NCBI RefSeq assembly: GCF_025263265.1
Contig: NZ_CP079869.1
Coordinates: 3,534,001 to 3,598,000 of the forward strand
Direction of reading: 5' to 3'
DNA from: Mycobacterium sp. SMC-4
GTDB lineage: Bacteria; Actinomycetota; Actinomycetes; Mycobacteriales; Mycobacteriaceae
Length of the DNA: 64,000 bases
The translations under genes were made by a program, and so were the position numbers. This document shows, piece after piece, positions 10,849 through 19,053 of the stretch. The notes under the pieces are model-generated. The model saw only the letters and a list, made by a program, of their open reading frames with translations. It ran no database searches and was not told the origin of the DNA. Position 1 is the stretch's first letter. The number at the start of each line of letters is the position of its first letter.

Positions 10849-12027
10849 ATGGCCCCGCCCGTTCACACTCCGCTGACCCGGGAGTCCCGGCCCTGGCTGA
10901 CCGAATCCGACATCGATCTCGATGACTTCCGTCGGCAAGTCGAACGCGACACCGATGTCTGCGACTACCCGCACGCCGCCGATGTGCGCGCCAACGTGCT
11001 GATCTACTCCGCGCCGGCGCTGGCCCGTGTCGCCGACCGACGGGCCGTGCAGGCCGAACTCATCGAGGCCCTTGCCGACGGGCCCGGCGTTGTGGTGCTC
11101 ACCGAGGCGTTCGGCACCGACGTGGTCGACCGTGCCAGCGACGCATTCTTCGCGATCATCGATGCCCAGCACGCCGGCGGCCGCGCCGCGGGTGACCATT
11201 TCGGCGAACCCGGCGCCAACGACCGGATCTGGAACGCCGCACAGAAGCTCGCGCTGCACGATCCGCAGGTGTTCGCCGACTACTACGCCAACGATGCCCT
11301 GGCGCTGGTCTGCCAGGCCTGGCTGGGTCCCCGTTACCAGGTGACTTCGCAGGTCAATGTCGTCAACCCCGGTGGCACCGCCCAGGTTCCGCACCGCGAC
11401 TATCACCTTGGCTTCGTTGCCGGCGAGCATCTGGCGGCCTACCCGGCACACATGCACCGCGCCTCTCCGACGCTGACACTGCAGGGGGCCGTCGCGCATT
11501 GCGCCATGCCGATCGAGAGTGGACCGACGATGCTGCTCCCCCATTCGCAGCGCTTCACCGGCGGTTACATCGCGTTCAACCGCCCCGAGTTCGTGGACTA
11601 CTTCACCGCCCACCACGTGCAACTGCCGTTGGCCAAAGGTGACGCGGTGTTCTTCAACCCGGCCCTGTATCACGGCGCCGGAACGAATGTCTCCGGCGAC
11701 ATCCGGCGCATCGCGAACCTGATGCAGATCAGCTCGCCGTTCGGCCGGGCGATGGAGGCCGTCGACCGCACCGCGATGGTGCGCGCCGTCTACCCGGCGC
11801 TGAGAGCCATGCAGGCCGCCGGCCGACCCCACCGCGACATCGAGAACGTCGTCGTGGCCACCGCCGAGGGTTATGCGTTTCCCACCAACCTCGACAGCGA
11901 TCAGCCGATCGGCAGCCTGGCACCACCCAGCCAGGTCGACACCGTGCTCGACGCACTGGCCGACAACCTGACCGAAGAAGAACTCGACACCGTGCTCGAC
12001 GCCCAGAACGAACGGAGAACTCCATGA
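10849..12027 (+). CDS. Phytanoyl-CoA dioxygenase (PhyH) family Fe(II)/2-oxoglutarate oxygenase
   Basis: 392 aa. The metal-binding H-x-D appears as HRDYHLG near residue 183 and the distal His in LYHGAGTNVSGDIRR near 270, whose Arg fits 2-oxoglutarate binding. The family hydroxylates or dealkylates small molecules using O2 and 2-oxoglutarate. It is the first gene of a four-gene operon in which every stop overlaps the next start by 4 bp, the others being an inositol dehydrogenase-like gene, iolE and another Gfo/Idh/MocA gene. I infer that it modifies a cyclitol or polyol so that it can enter the inositol route. No clear ribosome-binding site precedes the ATG. Confidence 0.85.
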   Translation: MAPPVHTPLTRESRPWLTESDIDLDDFRRQVERDTDVCDYPHAADVRANVLIYSAPALARVADRRAVQAELIEALADGPGVVVLTEAFGTDVVDRASDAFFAIIDAQHAGGRAAGDHFGEPGANDRIWNAAQKLALHDPQVFADYYANDALALVCQAWLGPRYQVTSQVNVVNPGGTAQVPHRDYHLGFVAGEHLAAYPAHMHRASPTLTLQGAVAHCAMPIESGPTMLLPHSQRFTGGYIAFNRPEFVDYFTAHHVQLPLAKGDAVFFNPALYHGAGTNVSGDIRRIANLMQISSPFGRAMEAVDRTAMVRAVYPALRAMQAAGRPHRDIENVVVATAEGYAFPTNLDSDQPIGSLAPPSQVDTVLDALADNLTEEELDTVLDAQNERRTP

Positions 12028-13040
12028 CCACGCTCGGCCTCATCGGCCTCGGCAGGATCGGCGCATTTCACGCCGAAACGCTGACCAACCTGCCGGAGGT
12101 GTCCGGACTCGTGATCACCGACGAGCGACCCGAAGTGGTGAGTCAGGTGGCCGCGAAGTACGGCGCCACCCCGGCCGAATCGGTGCAACAACTGTTGGAC
12201 CACGGCGTCGACGGTGTCGTGGTTGCTGCCGCGACGCCGGCACACGCGGAGCTCACCCTTGCCGCGGTCGAACGTGGCCTGCCGACGTTCTGTGAGAAGC
12301 CGATCGCCTCCACCGCCGCCGAAAGCGCGCGTGTGGCCGAGATCATCGCGGCCTCGGGAGTACCGGTACAGGTGGGCTACCAGCGCCGGTTCGACGCGGC
12401 ATTCGCCGCGGCCAAAGTGGCCGTCGACGGCGGCTCACTGGGTGCGTTGCACACCGTCCGCAGCACCACGATGGACCCCGCACCCCCGCCGATGGACTAC
12501 ATCAAGAGTTCCGGCGGCATCTTCCGTGACTGCACGGTCCACGATTTCGACGTGATCCGCTGGATCACCGGCCAGAATGTGGTGCAGGTCTATGCCACCG
12601 GCAGCGTGCAGGGTGATCCGGTGTTCGCCGAGTACGGCGATGTCGACACCGCGGCGGTGGTGGTCCGTTTCGACGGCGGCGCACTCGGCTTGGTATCCGC
12701 GGCGCGGTACAACGGTCGCGGCTACGACTGCCGGCTGGAGGTGCACGGTTTCGAGGACACCGTTGTCGCCGGCTGGGATCAAGGCGTTCCGGTCGGCAAC
12801 GCAGACCCGGATTTCTGCTCCCCCGGGGCATTCCCCGCCGGACCGCCACACCACTTTTTCATGGACCGGTTCACCGAGGCGTTCCGCGCCGAGTTGAGCG
12901 CGTTCGTCAAAGTTGTTGAGGGCGGCCCGATCGGCGGCGCCACCGTCGCCGACGCCGTGGAGGTCGCGTGGATCGCGGAGGCCGCCACCGAGTCTCTACG
13001 CCGGGGCGTCCCGGTGACCATCGAGGAGGTCAAAAAGTGA
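12024..13040 (+). CDS. Inositol 2-dehydrogenase-like Gfo/Idh/MocA oxidoreductase
   Basis: 338 aa. The N-terminal NAD(P)-binding GLGRIGAFHAE, the CEKPIAS motif with its catalytic Lys near residue 93, and the DCTVHDFDVIRW segment (Asp and His of the active site) are visible. This combination is typical of myo-inositol and related cyclitol dehydrogenases, which oxidise the ring to an inosose. It starts within the stop of the dioxygenase (ATGA) and its own stop overlaps iolE. A second, more canonical iolG lies at 25592, so this copy may act on a different stereoisomer or a modified inositol. Confidence 0.85.
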   Translation: MTTLGLIGLGRIGAFHAETLTNLPEVSGLVITDERPEVVSQVAAKYGATPAESVQQLLDHGVDGVVVAAATPAHAELTLAAVERGLPTFCEKPIASTAAESARVAEIIAASGVPVQVGYQRRFDAAFAAAKVAVDGGSLGALHTVRSTTMDPAPPPMDYIKSSGGIFRDCTVHDFDVIRWITGQNVVQVYATGSVQGDPVFAEYGDVDTAAVVVRFDGGALGLVSAARYNGRGYDCRLEVHGFEDTVVAGWDQGVPVGNADPDFCSPGAFPAGPPHHFFMDRFTEAFRAELSAFVKVVEGGPIGGATVADAVEVAWIAEAATESLRRGVPVTIEEVKK

Positions 13041-13909
13041 AGATCGCAGGTGCACCCATCTCCTGGGGTGTGTGTGAGGTGCCCGGCTGGGGTTACCAGT
13101 TGAGTTCGGACCGCGTGTTGACGGAAATGGGGCAGGCGGGGCTGACCGCAACCGAATTGGGACCCGAGGGTTTTCTGCCCACCGACACCGTCGAATTGGT
13201 ACGACTGCTTGGCAATCACGGGCTGGAGTGCGTCGGCGGGTTCGTTCCGGTGGTGCTGTACCGGGACGACCACGACCCCGCCGACGACCTGGCCGGGCCG
13301 CTGGAGTCACTGGTTGCGGCCGGGGCGGGTGTCGTCGTACTGGCGGCGGCCACCGGCATGGACGGTTACGACCAACGGCCGATTCTCGACGAGACACAAT
13401 GGGTCACACTGCTGTCCAACCTCGACCGGTTGGCGGCCATGGTGGCCGCACGGGGTCTGACCGCTGTCCTGCACCCCCACGTGGGCACGATGGTGGAGAC
13501 CCGCGCCGAAGTGGACCGCGTGCTGGCGGGTTCCTCGGTGCCACTGTGTCTGGACACCGGTCACCTGTTGATCGGTGGAACCGATCCGCTGGCGCTGACC
13601 ATGGAGGTTCCCGAGCGGATCAAGCACGCCCACCTCAAGGATGTCGATGCCGGGCTGGCCGCGAAGGTGCAGTCCGGTGAGTTGACCTACACCCAGGCCG
13701 TCGCCGCGGGCATGTACGTGCCGCTCGGCGCCGGTGACGTGGACATTGTCGGGATCGTGAAAACTTTGGAGCACAACGGTTTCGACGGCTGGTACGTGAT
13801 GGAACAGGATAAGATCCTCGACACCGAACCCGCCGGCTCCGGTCCGTTGGGCGATGTGCTCGCCAGTGTCGCCTACCTGCAGGACGCGGCGGCCGGCGTC
13901 CGCTCGTGA
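13037..13909 (+). CDS. iolE: 2-keto-myo-inositol dehydratase IolE-like TIM-barrel protein
   Basis: 290 aa from the GTG at 13037, with GGAGG 7 bases upstream. It is a xylose isomerase-like TIM barrel: APISWGVCEVPGWG at the N-terminus, LHPHVGTMVET, CLDTGHLLIGGTDP and IKHAHLKDVD carry the conserved metal-binding His/Asp positions seen in Bacillus IolE, and the following V..G.....G.GDVDI pattern matches IolE rather than IolI. It dehydrates 2-keto-myo-inositol to the diketone used by IolD. It is coupled by GTGA overlaps to genes on both sides. Confidence 0.82.
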   Translation: MKIAGAPISWGVCEVPGWGYQLSSDRVLTEMGQAGLTATELGPEGFLPTDTVELVRLLGNHGLECVGGFVPVVLYRDDHDPADDLAGPLESLVAAGAGVVVLAAATGMDGYDQRPILDETQWVTLLSNLDRLAAMVAARGLTAVLHPHVGTMVETRAEVDRVLAGSSVPLCLDTGHLLIGGTDPLALTMEVPERIKHAHLKDVDAGLAAKVQSGELTYTQAVAAGMYVPLGAGDVDIVGIVKTLEHNGFDGWYVMEQDKILDTEPAGSGPLGDVLASVAYLQDAAAGVRS

Positions 13910-14868
13910 CGCTGCGGATCGGCATACTGGGCGCGTCGCGCATCGCCGAATCGGCGATTGTCAGGCCGGCCGAGGAGTTGGGGTACCGACTCGTCGCGGT
14001 GGCAGCGCGGGATCGGCTGCGCGCCGAGGTATTCGCCGACAAGTACGCAGTTGAGCGGGTGGTCGCGTCCTATCGGGACCTTGTGACCGATCCCGACGTG
14101 GATGTCATCTACAACCCGCTCGCCAATGGCCTGCACGCCCCGTGGAACCTGGCCGCGGTGGCAGCTGGGAAACCGGTGCTCACCGAGAAGCCGTTCGCCC
14201 GTGACCGCGTGGAGGCGGCGAGGGTCGCGGCCGCAGCGGAGGCCGCGGGCGTCACCGTGATGGAGGGCTTCCACTATCTCTTCCATCCGATCAACCAGCG
14301 GGCACTGGCACTGGCCGTCGACGGCACACTCGGTGATCTCACCCGCATCGAGGTCCGGATGGGCATGCCGGCACCACCGCCGGAGGACCCGCGGTGGTCA
14401 CTGGAGCTGGCCGGTGGAGCGCTGATGGACCTGGGCTGCTACGGGCTGCATGTCATGCGCCGATTCGGCACACCGACGGTCGTGTCGGCGACGGCGGTGC
14501 AACGCTCCCCCGGTGTGGACGAGCGGTTCGACGCGGAGCTGGTGTTCCCGTCGGGAGTGACGGGGTTGACGACCAATTCGATGGTCGACGACGACCATTC
14601 GTTCACCCTGCGGTTGATCGGCACGCGCGGGGAAGCTTTCGCGCACAACTTCATCAAGCCCGCCGACGACGACCGGCTGACCGTGCGCACCGAGGGCGGG
14701 ACCACGGTCGAACACCACGGCACCCGGCCGTCCTACTCGTATCAGTTGGAGGCGTTCGCCGCGCACGTCCTGCACGGCGCGCCGGTCCCGCTCGACACTG
14801 CCGACGCGGTCGCCAACATGGCCCTGATCGACGACGCGTACCGCGCCGCGGGCATGAACCCGCGCTAG
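13906..14868 (+). CDS. Gfo/Idh/MocA family oxidoreductase
   Basis: 320 aa, GTG start overlapping the iolE stop by 4 bp. The Rossmann motif GILGASRIAESAI, TEKPFARDR (catalytic Lys) and GGALMDLGCYGLHVMRRFG are typical of the dehydrogenase/1,5-anhydro-fructose reductase-like branch of the family. Substrate is unknown. As last gene of the operon it may reduce or oxidise the product of the dioxygenase or a side isomer. Confidence 0.85.
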   Translation: MTLRIGILGASRIAESAIVRPAEELGYRLVAVAARDRLRAEVFADKYAVERVVASYRDLVTDPDVDVIYNPLANGLHAPWNLAAVAAGKPVLTEKPFARDRVEAARVAAAAEAAGVTVMEGFHYLFHPINQRALALAVDGTLGDLTRIEVRMGMPAPPPEDPRWSLELAGGALMDLGCYGLHVMRRFGTPTVVSATAVQRSPGVDERFDAELVFPSGVTGLTTNSMVDDDHSFTLRLIGTRGEAFAHNFIKPADDDRLTVRTEGGTTVEHHGTRPSYSYQLEAFAAHVLHGAPVPLDTADAVANMALIDDAYRAAGMNPR

Positions 14869-14871
14869 CCG

Positions 14872-15015
14872 TCAGTCCTGCCGCTCGGTCGCCGCGGCCC
14901 GCCGCTCATGCCAGCGCAGACGCAGCAGCAGCAGCCCGCGATGCGCGCGCCACCCCGCCGACATCGGGTCACGCCAGACCGGCGCGTGCAGCCGGGGTTC
15001 GCGATCACTGTCCAT
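14872..15015 (-). CDS. Possible small Arg/Leu-rich protein of 47 aa
   Basis: A 47-codon frame starting at ATG 15015 translates as a basic peptide (WRDPMSAGWRAHRGLLLLRL near its middle). It has no recognised family. The ribosome-binding site is weak. It fills the gap between two convergent units, so it could equally be chance coding. Confidence 0.3.
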   Translation of the reverse strand: MDSDREPRLHAPVWRDPMSAGWRAHRGLLLLRLRWHERRAAATERQD

Positions 15016-15167
15016 GGCCACCATTGTGCCGGGCGTCGGCGTGCTCGGCCCGACGACAGCAGCACCGACACCATGTCGAGACAGTGAACGCTCGGTTCGC
15101 AGTTGCCAACGTCACACTGCCGAACCCCTGGGACAGAGCCGGACCTGGGCTGAGACCCCCAGCCGCC

Positions 15168-15650
15168 TCAGTGCGCGTCGTACCGATTGGCCAGGGCAAG
15201 CAGGGTGGACTCGATACCGTCGGCGTTCTTTTTCGCCATACCGAGCAGGTCGATGACAAACGGCACCTTGGCCGTGGAGTAATCGAACGTCTCGGTCACT
15301 TTCGTCGCTCCCGGGCCGACTTCGGCCAGTTCCCACCGCCAGCGGTGGCCCAGCGGGTGCTGCCATTCGACCAGGCGGTCTTCCTCCACGGCGGTGACGG
15401 TCGACGTGATCTTGTACGGGATCCCGTACTGGGTCATCCCGACGGTGAACTTGTCGCCGACGGCAAGCCGGTGGGGTCCCTTGATCTGGCACTGGTCTGC
15501 GCCCCGGACCGTGCCTGACCCGTCGATCTCGGGGTGCCGGTGCGGGTCGGCGATCAGCCCGAATATCTCGGCAACGGGCGCCGAAACCTGGATGCTGCGG
15601 CTGACGGTCTTGGGACCTGACTTCTCGGTCTTGAGCGGGGAGATGGTCAT
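15168..15650 (-). CDS. SRPBCC (START/Bet v1-like) family protein
   Basis: 160 aa from the ATG at 15650 (the frame is open 11 codons further). The N-terminal VSRSIQVSAPVAEIFGLIAD and VGMTQYGIPYKITSTVTAVE followed by LVEWQHPLGHRWRWEL are typical of the polyketide cyclase/SRPBCC hydrophobic-ligand-binding fold. It follows the sugar ABC transporter genes on the same strand with a gap of about 70 bp. No ligand or reaction can be named. Confidence 0.8.
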   Translation of the reverse strand: MTISPLKTEKSGPKTVSRSIQVSAPVAEIFGLIADPHRHPEIDGSGTVRGADQCQIKGPHRLAVGDKFTVGMTQYGIPYKITSTVTAVEEDRLVEWQHPLGHRWRWELAEVGPGATKVTETFDYSTAKVPFVIDLLGMAKKNADGIESTLLALANRYDAH

Positions 15651-15717
15651 CGGACTCGCGTACCCACGCACCCCGCCGGCCAATCGGTCGGCGGGGCGCG
15701 GCTCGGGGTGCTCTGCG

Positions 15718-16542
15718 CTACTGCTTGGCGGCGCGCAGCTCGTGGGTGAGGGCGTCCAGCTCGTCCCCGCCGGCCATCTCCTGAGTCAGATGCTCCAGCG
15801 TGATGTCGTCGTAGGTACAGTCCAACTTTTGCCGGCCCCGGTTGAGCAGCACGAAATGGTCACCGACCATGTGCGCGTGGTGCGGGTTGTGCGTGATGAA
15901 CACCACGCCGAAACCCGCCTCCCTGGCTGCGGTGATGTACTTGAGCACCACCCCGGACTGCTTGACGCCCAGTGCCGCCGTCGGTTCGTCCAGGATGAGC
16001 ACCCTGGCCCCGAAGAACACCGCCCGGGCGATCGCAACACACTGCTTCTGTCCACCCGAGAGCGATCCGATCGGGACGTCGACGTCGGGCAGGTCGATCC
16101 CCATCTTCGACAGTTCCGACAGCGTGGTGGCGCGCATGGCGTTGGCATCCAACGAGAACGGGAACGACTTCTTGCGCAACTCCTGACCGAGGAAGAAGTT
16201 GCGCCACACCGGCATCAACGGCACTACCGCCAGGTTCTGGTAGACCGTCGCGATGCCCTTGCCCAGGGCGTCGGCCGGAGAGCCGAACTTGGTGGGTTCG
16301 CCGTCGACGAGCAGCTCACCCTCGGTCTGCTGGTGCAGGCCGGCGATGATCTTGATCAGCGTGGACTTGCCGGCCCCGTTGTCGCCCAAGATGCCGGTGA
16401 CCTCGCCGGCATGCACCCGCAGGCAAATACCCTTCAGTGCGGTGATGTTGCCGTAGGACTTGCCGACGTTCTTCAGTTCGACCAGTGGCACCTTGCCGCC
16501 GGATTGCGCGTCATTGCTCGGCTTTTCGACGGAGATGGTCAT
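15718..16542 (-). CDS. Sugar ABC transporter ATP-binding protein, single-domain
   Basis: 274 aa from ATG 16542, four bases after the permease stop. Walker A GDNGAGKST, signature LSGGQKQ and Walker B VLILDEPTAALG are present once. RbsA-type sugar transport ATPases carry two fused ABC domains of about 500 aa; this single-domain form resembles FrcA-type transporters. It belongs with the permease and binding protein upstream, and the IolR-type operator of the operon suggests inositol or a related polyol as substrate. Confidence 0.9.
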   Translation of the reverse strand: MTISVEKPSNDAQSGGKVPLVELKNVGKSYGNITALKGICLRVHAGEVTGILGDNGAGKSTLIKIIAGLHQQTEGELLVDGEPTKFGSPADALGKGIATVYQNLAVVPLMPVWRNFFLGQELRKKSFPFSLDANAMRATTLSELSKMGIDLPDVDVPIGSLSGGQKQCVAIARAVFFGARVLILDEPTAALGVKQSGVVLKYITAAREAGFGVVFITHNPHHAHMVGDHFVLLNRGRQKLDCTYDDITLEHLTQEMAGGDELDALTHELRAAKQ

Positions 16543-16546
16543 CGGA

Positions 16547-17605
16547 TCACTTCTTTGCTGCATAGTTGCGGAAGGCGTTGTTGGCGATCACCGCGAACAG
16601 CAGCATCGCCCCTAGGAAGAACTTGAACCAGTCAGGATCCCAGCCGGCGTACACGATGCCCTGGTTGGTCATGCCGAAGATGAACGCCCCGATGGCGGCA
16701 CCGATGGCGGTGCCGTAGCCACCGGTGAGCAGGCAGCCGCCGATGACCGCGGCGATGATGTAGAAGAACTCGTTGCCGATGCCCTGGCCGGACTGCACGG
16801 TGTTGAACGCGAACAGCAGGTGCATGCCCACGAACCAGGCGCAGAAGCCGACAAACATGAACAACCCGATCTTGACCTTGGTGACCGGGACGCCGACGGC
16901 GCGCGCGCTTTCCTTGTCACCGCCGACCGCGAAGATCCAGTTGCCGATCTTGGTCTTGAACAGCACCCAGGTTGCGACGACGGTGAAGACCAGCCACCAC
17001 ACCACCGTGATGCGGATGCTGACCCCGAACAGGGTGAACGACGACGCGAACACGTTGCGTGCCGAATCCCATCCCTGCATATCGCTGACGCTCTGGGTGG
17101 CAACCTGCCCGGCCACCAGTTTGGTCACCGCCAGGTTGACACCGGCGAGCATGAAAAAGGTGCTCAGGGTGATCAAGAAGCTCGGGATCTTGGTCTTCAT
17201 CACCAGGAAGCCGTTGAAAAAGCCCACCGTCAGCGCCAGCACCAAAGCCAGCAGCGCCCCCACCCACAGGTTCAGGTGCAGGTTGTACGCGAGCATCGAG
17301 GCGGCCAGTGAACTGAACGTCACCGCGACGCCGGCCGAAAGGTCGAACTCGCCGCCGATCATCAACACCGCAACGCCGCACGCCATGATGCCGATCGTGG
17401 AGCTGGCGTAGAGCACGGTCGCCAGCGAGGAGGCCTCCCGGAAGGGGGTCGCCACCACGAGGAAGAACACGAAAATACCGATCGCGCCGATGCCGGCACC
17501 CATCTCGGGACGAATCAGAATGCGCTGTAACCGGTTTCGTTCTTTGACACGTTCGTCGCGGACCACCGTGTGGGCGGCGACGTCGAGATCTGCTGGGGTA
17601 GTCAT
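16547..17605 (-). CDS. Sugar ABC transporter permease (RbsC/FrcB type)
   Basis: 352 aa with about ten hydrophobic segments. The motif GVAVLMIGGEFDLSAGVAVT and GGCLLTGGYGTAIGAAIGAF are characteristic of the BPD_transp_2 family of ribose/xylose/inositol permeases. GGAAGG lies 6 bases before the ATG. It sits 18 bp after the binding-protein gene and 4 bp before the ATPase gene, so the three form one operon. Confidence 0.92.
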   Translation of the reverse strand: MTTPADLDVAAHTVVRDERVKERNRLQRILIRPEMGAGIGAIGIFVFFLVVATPFREASSLATVLYASSTIGIMACGVAVLMIGGEFDLSAGVAVTFSSLAASMLAYNLHLNLWVGALLALVLALTVGFFNGFLVMKTKIPSFLITLSTFFMLAGVNLAVTKLVAGQVATQSVSDMQGWDSARNVFASSFTLFGVSIRITVVWWLVFTVVATWVLFKTKIGNWIFAVGGDKESARAVGVPVTKVKIGLFMFVGFCAWFVGMHLLFAFNTVQSGQGIGNEFFYIIAAVIGGCLLTGGYGTAIGAAIGAFIFGMTNQGIVYAGWDPDWFKFFLGAMLLFAVIANNAFRNYAAKK

Positions 17606-17623
17606 GGGTTACCTTCCGCCCCG

Positions 17624-18640
17624 CTAGCGGGTTCCGCCCTTGGCATACTCGGCCACTGCTTCGATGTTCGACTGGTCGATGAACGCCGGACCCGTCAGCG
17701 TGGGCTGACCACCGCCGATGACGTTGCCGTTGCTCAAGTAGAGCCACAGCGAGTCCACGGCGAGGTAGCCCTGCAGGTAGGGCTGCTGATCAACGGCCCA
17801 TTGCACGTCGCCGTTCTGGATGGCATCCACCAGGGCGGCGTTGGTGTCGAAGGTGCCGATCTTGGCGCTGCTACCGGCGTTTCCGACCGACTGCACCGCA
17901 GTCAGCGCAAACGGTGCACCGAGGGTCACCACGTAGTCGATTGCGGGATCCTGCTGCAGTTTGGCGGTGATGGTCGACTCGACCGAAGGCATGTCCTTGC
18001 CGTTGACGTTGAGCACCTCGGTGGCCGGGAAGGTGTCGCGCACTCCGGCGCAGCGGGCCTCCAGGTCGACGTGACCCTGCTCCTGGATCACGCAGATCGC
18101 TTTGGTTGCACCTTCACTGCGCAGCCGGTCGCCCACACCCTGACCGGCGATGCGGCCGTCCTGCCCGAAGTACTCCTTGACGCCCATGGCCTGCCACGCA
18201 TCCATGCCGGCGTTGAACGCCACCACCGGGATGCCCTTGGCCTCGGCTGCGCGCACCGCGGCCTGCATGGCATCGGGCTTGGCCAGCGTCACGGCGATAC
18301 CGTCCACATTGCTGTCGATGGCCGACTGCACCAGGTTGGCCTGGTTGGGCGCCTCGGGGTCGTTGGAGTAGCGCAGCTCGATATTGTCCTTCTTGGCCGC
18401 CGTCTCGGCGCCCTTGCGGACGAGATCCCAGAACGAATCGCCGGGAACCTCGTGCGTGATCATTGCGATCGTCATCCGGGGGGTGTCGACGGTGCCCCCG
18501 CCACTGCCCTCGCCGGATTGTTGCGGCGCACCGCCGGTGGACGAGCACGACACGACTCCCAACGCCAGGACACCCGCCCCGGCAGCAGCCGCGAGCCGCT
18601 TGAACATCCTCGACTTCCCGCTCTTCAGGCGAGGGCTCAT
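17624..18640 (-). CDS. Sugar ABC transporter substrate-binding lipoprotein
   Basis: 338 aa. The signal sequence ends in the lipobox VVSC near residue 33, followed by a Gly/Ser/Gln-rich linker and a type I periplasmic-binding fold (VPGDSFWDLVRKGAETAAKK, SNVDGIAVTLAKPDAM, VVAFNAGMDAW). This is the ribose/xylose/inositol-binding protein family, anchored to the outer face of the membrane. AAGGAG stands 8 bases before the ATG at 18640, and 5 before a GTG one codon earlier. First gene of the transporter operon. Confidence 0.92.
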   Translation of the reverse strand: MSPRLKSGKSRMFKRLAAAAGAGVLALGVVSCSSTGGAPQQSGEGSGGGTVDTPRMTIAMITHEVPGDSFWDLVRKGAETAAKKDNIELRYSNDPEAPNQANLVQSAIDSNVDGIAVTLAKPDAMQAAVRAAEAKGIPVVAFNAGMDAWQAMGVKEYFGQDGRIAGQGVGDRLRSEGATKAICVIQEQGHVDLEARCAGVRDTFPATEVLNVNGKDMPSVESTITAKLQQDPAIDYVVTLGAPFALTAVQSVGNAGSSAKIGTFDTNAALVDAIQNGDVQWAVDQQPYLQGYLAVDSLWLYLSNGNVIGGGQPTLTGPAFIDQSNIEAVAEYAKGGTR

Positions 18641-18708
18641 CACAGTTTCTCCTTGTCTTCGAGACTGTCGCGACGCCCACGTCGACCCGTTGCGGGTTGT
18701 GTCGGGCG

Positions 18709-18741
18709 ATACGCCTCACAGGTGATGTAATACGCCTCACA
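18709..18741. promoter_or_regulatory. Tandem ATACGCCTCACA repeat with CRP-like core in the transporter promoter
   Basis: The 12-bp sequence ATACGCCTCACA occurs at 18709-18720 and 18730-18741, exactly 21 bp apart (two helical turns). Read on the minus strand the second copy is part of TGTGAGGCGTATTACA, one mismatch in the arms from the CRP/GlxR pattern TGTGA-N6-TCACA. This suggests carbon-status control of the transporter. Confidence 0.5.
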
Positions 18742-18754
18742 CCAGAAAGTCAAT

Positions 18755-18770
18755 AGTTTGTCCTGACATT
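18755..18770. promoter_or_regulatory. IolR-type operator upstream of the ABC transporter
   Basis: AGTTTGTCCTGACATT contains the inverted repeat TGTC-CT-GACA. The full 16 bp recur, in reverse orientation, upstream of iolC at 20710. On the transporter strand one base separates it from a TTGACT that could be a -35 box. The core fits the IolR consensus that I recall from Corynebacterium (KGWCHTRACA). Confidence 0.75.
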
Positions 18771-19053
18771 AGGACTGCAAGTCATATGTTCGGCAGTTCG
18801 TCGCAGTTCAGGGCAGTGGAGGGCTCCGTCGACGCCGCCCGATGGCCGGCCGCGTCGGACGTCACACTCTATGCCCAATGAGCTTGGCCACAGCCATTTT
18901 TCGCTCGCGCGCGCCATCCGCGATCGCACGTCCGCCCGGGCCGGGCCGGATCAGTCCACCGTTGACGCGGCCCTCGGCGACGACTTACGGTCTAGAACAT
19001 TCAGCCCGTCGTGTCAGACGAGGCCGCACCCCGCGCCAGATTCGGAGCTCCTC

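Larger units (their letters stand above)
18644..19053. other. Divergent control region of the transporter and the TIM-barrel gene
   Basis: About 410 bp without a convincing gene. It contains the tandem CRP-like repeats and the IolR-type operator described separately. An open frame in the TIM-barrel gene runs back to 18871, but that part is low-complexity and not conserved-looking. Confidence 0.6.

Noticed and set aside
10714..11832. N-terminal extension of the LacI frame by over 370 codons
   Set aside because: It is antisense to the PhyH dioxygenase; a GTG with a purine-rich box right before the HTH marks the true start.
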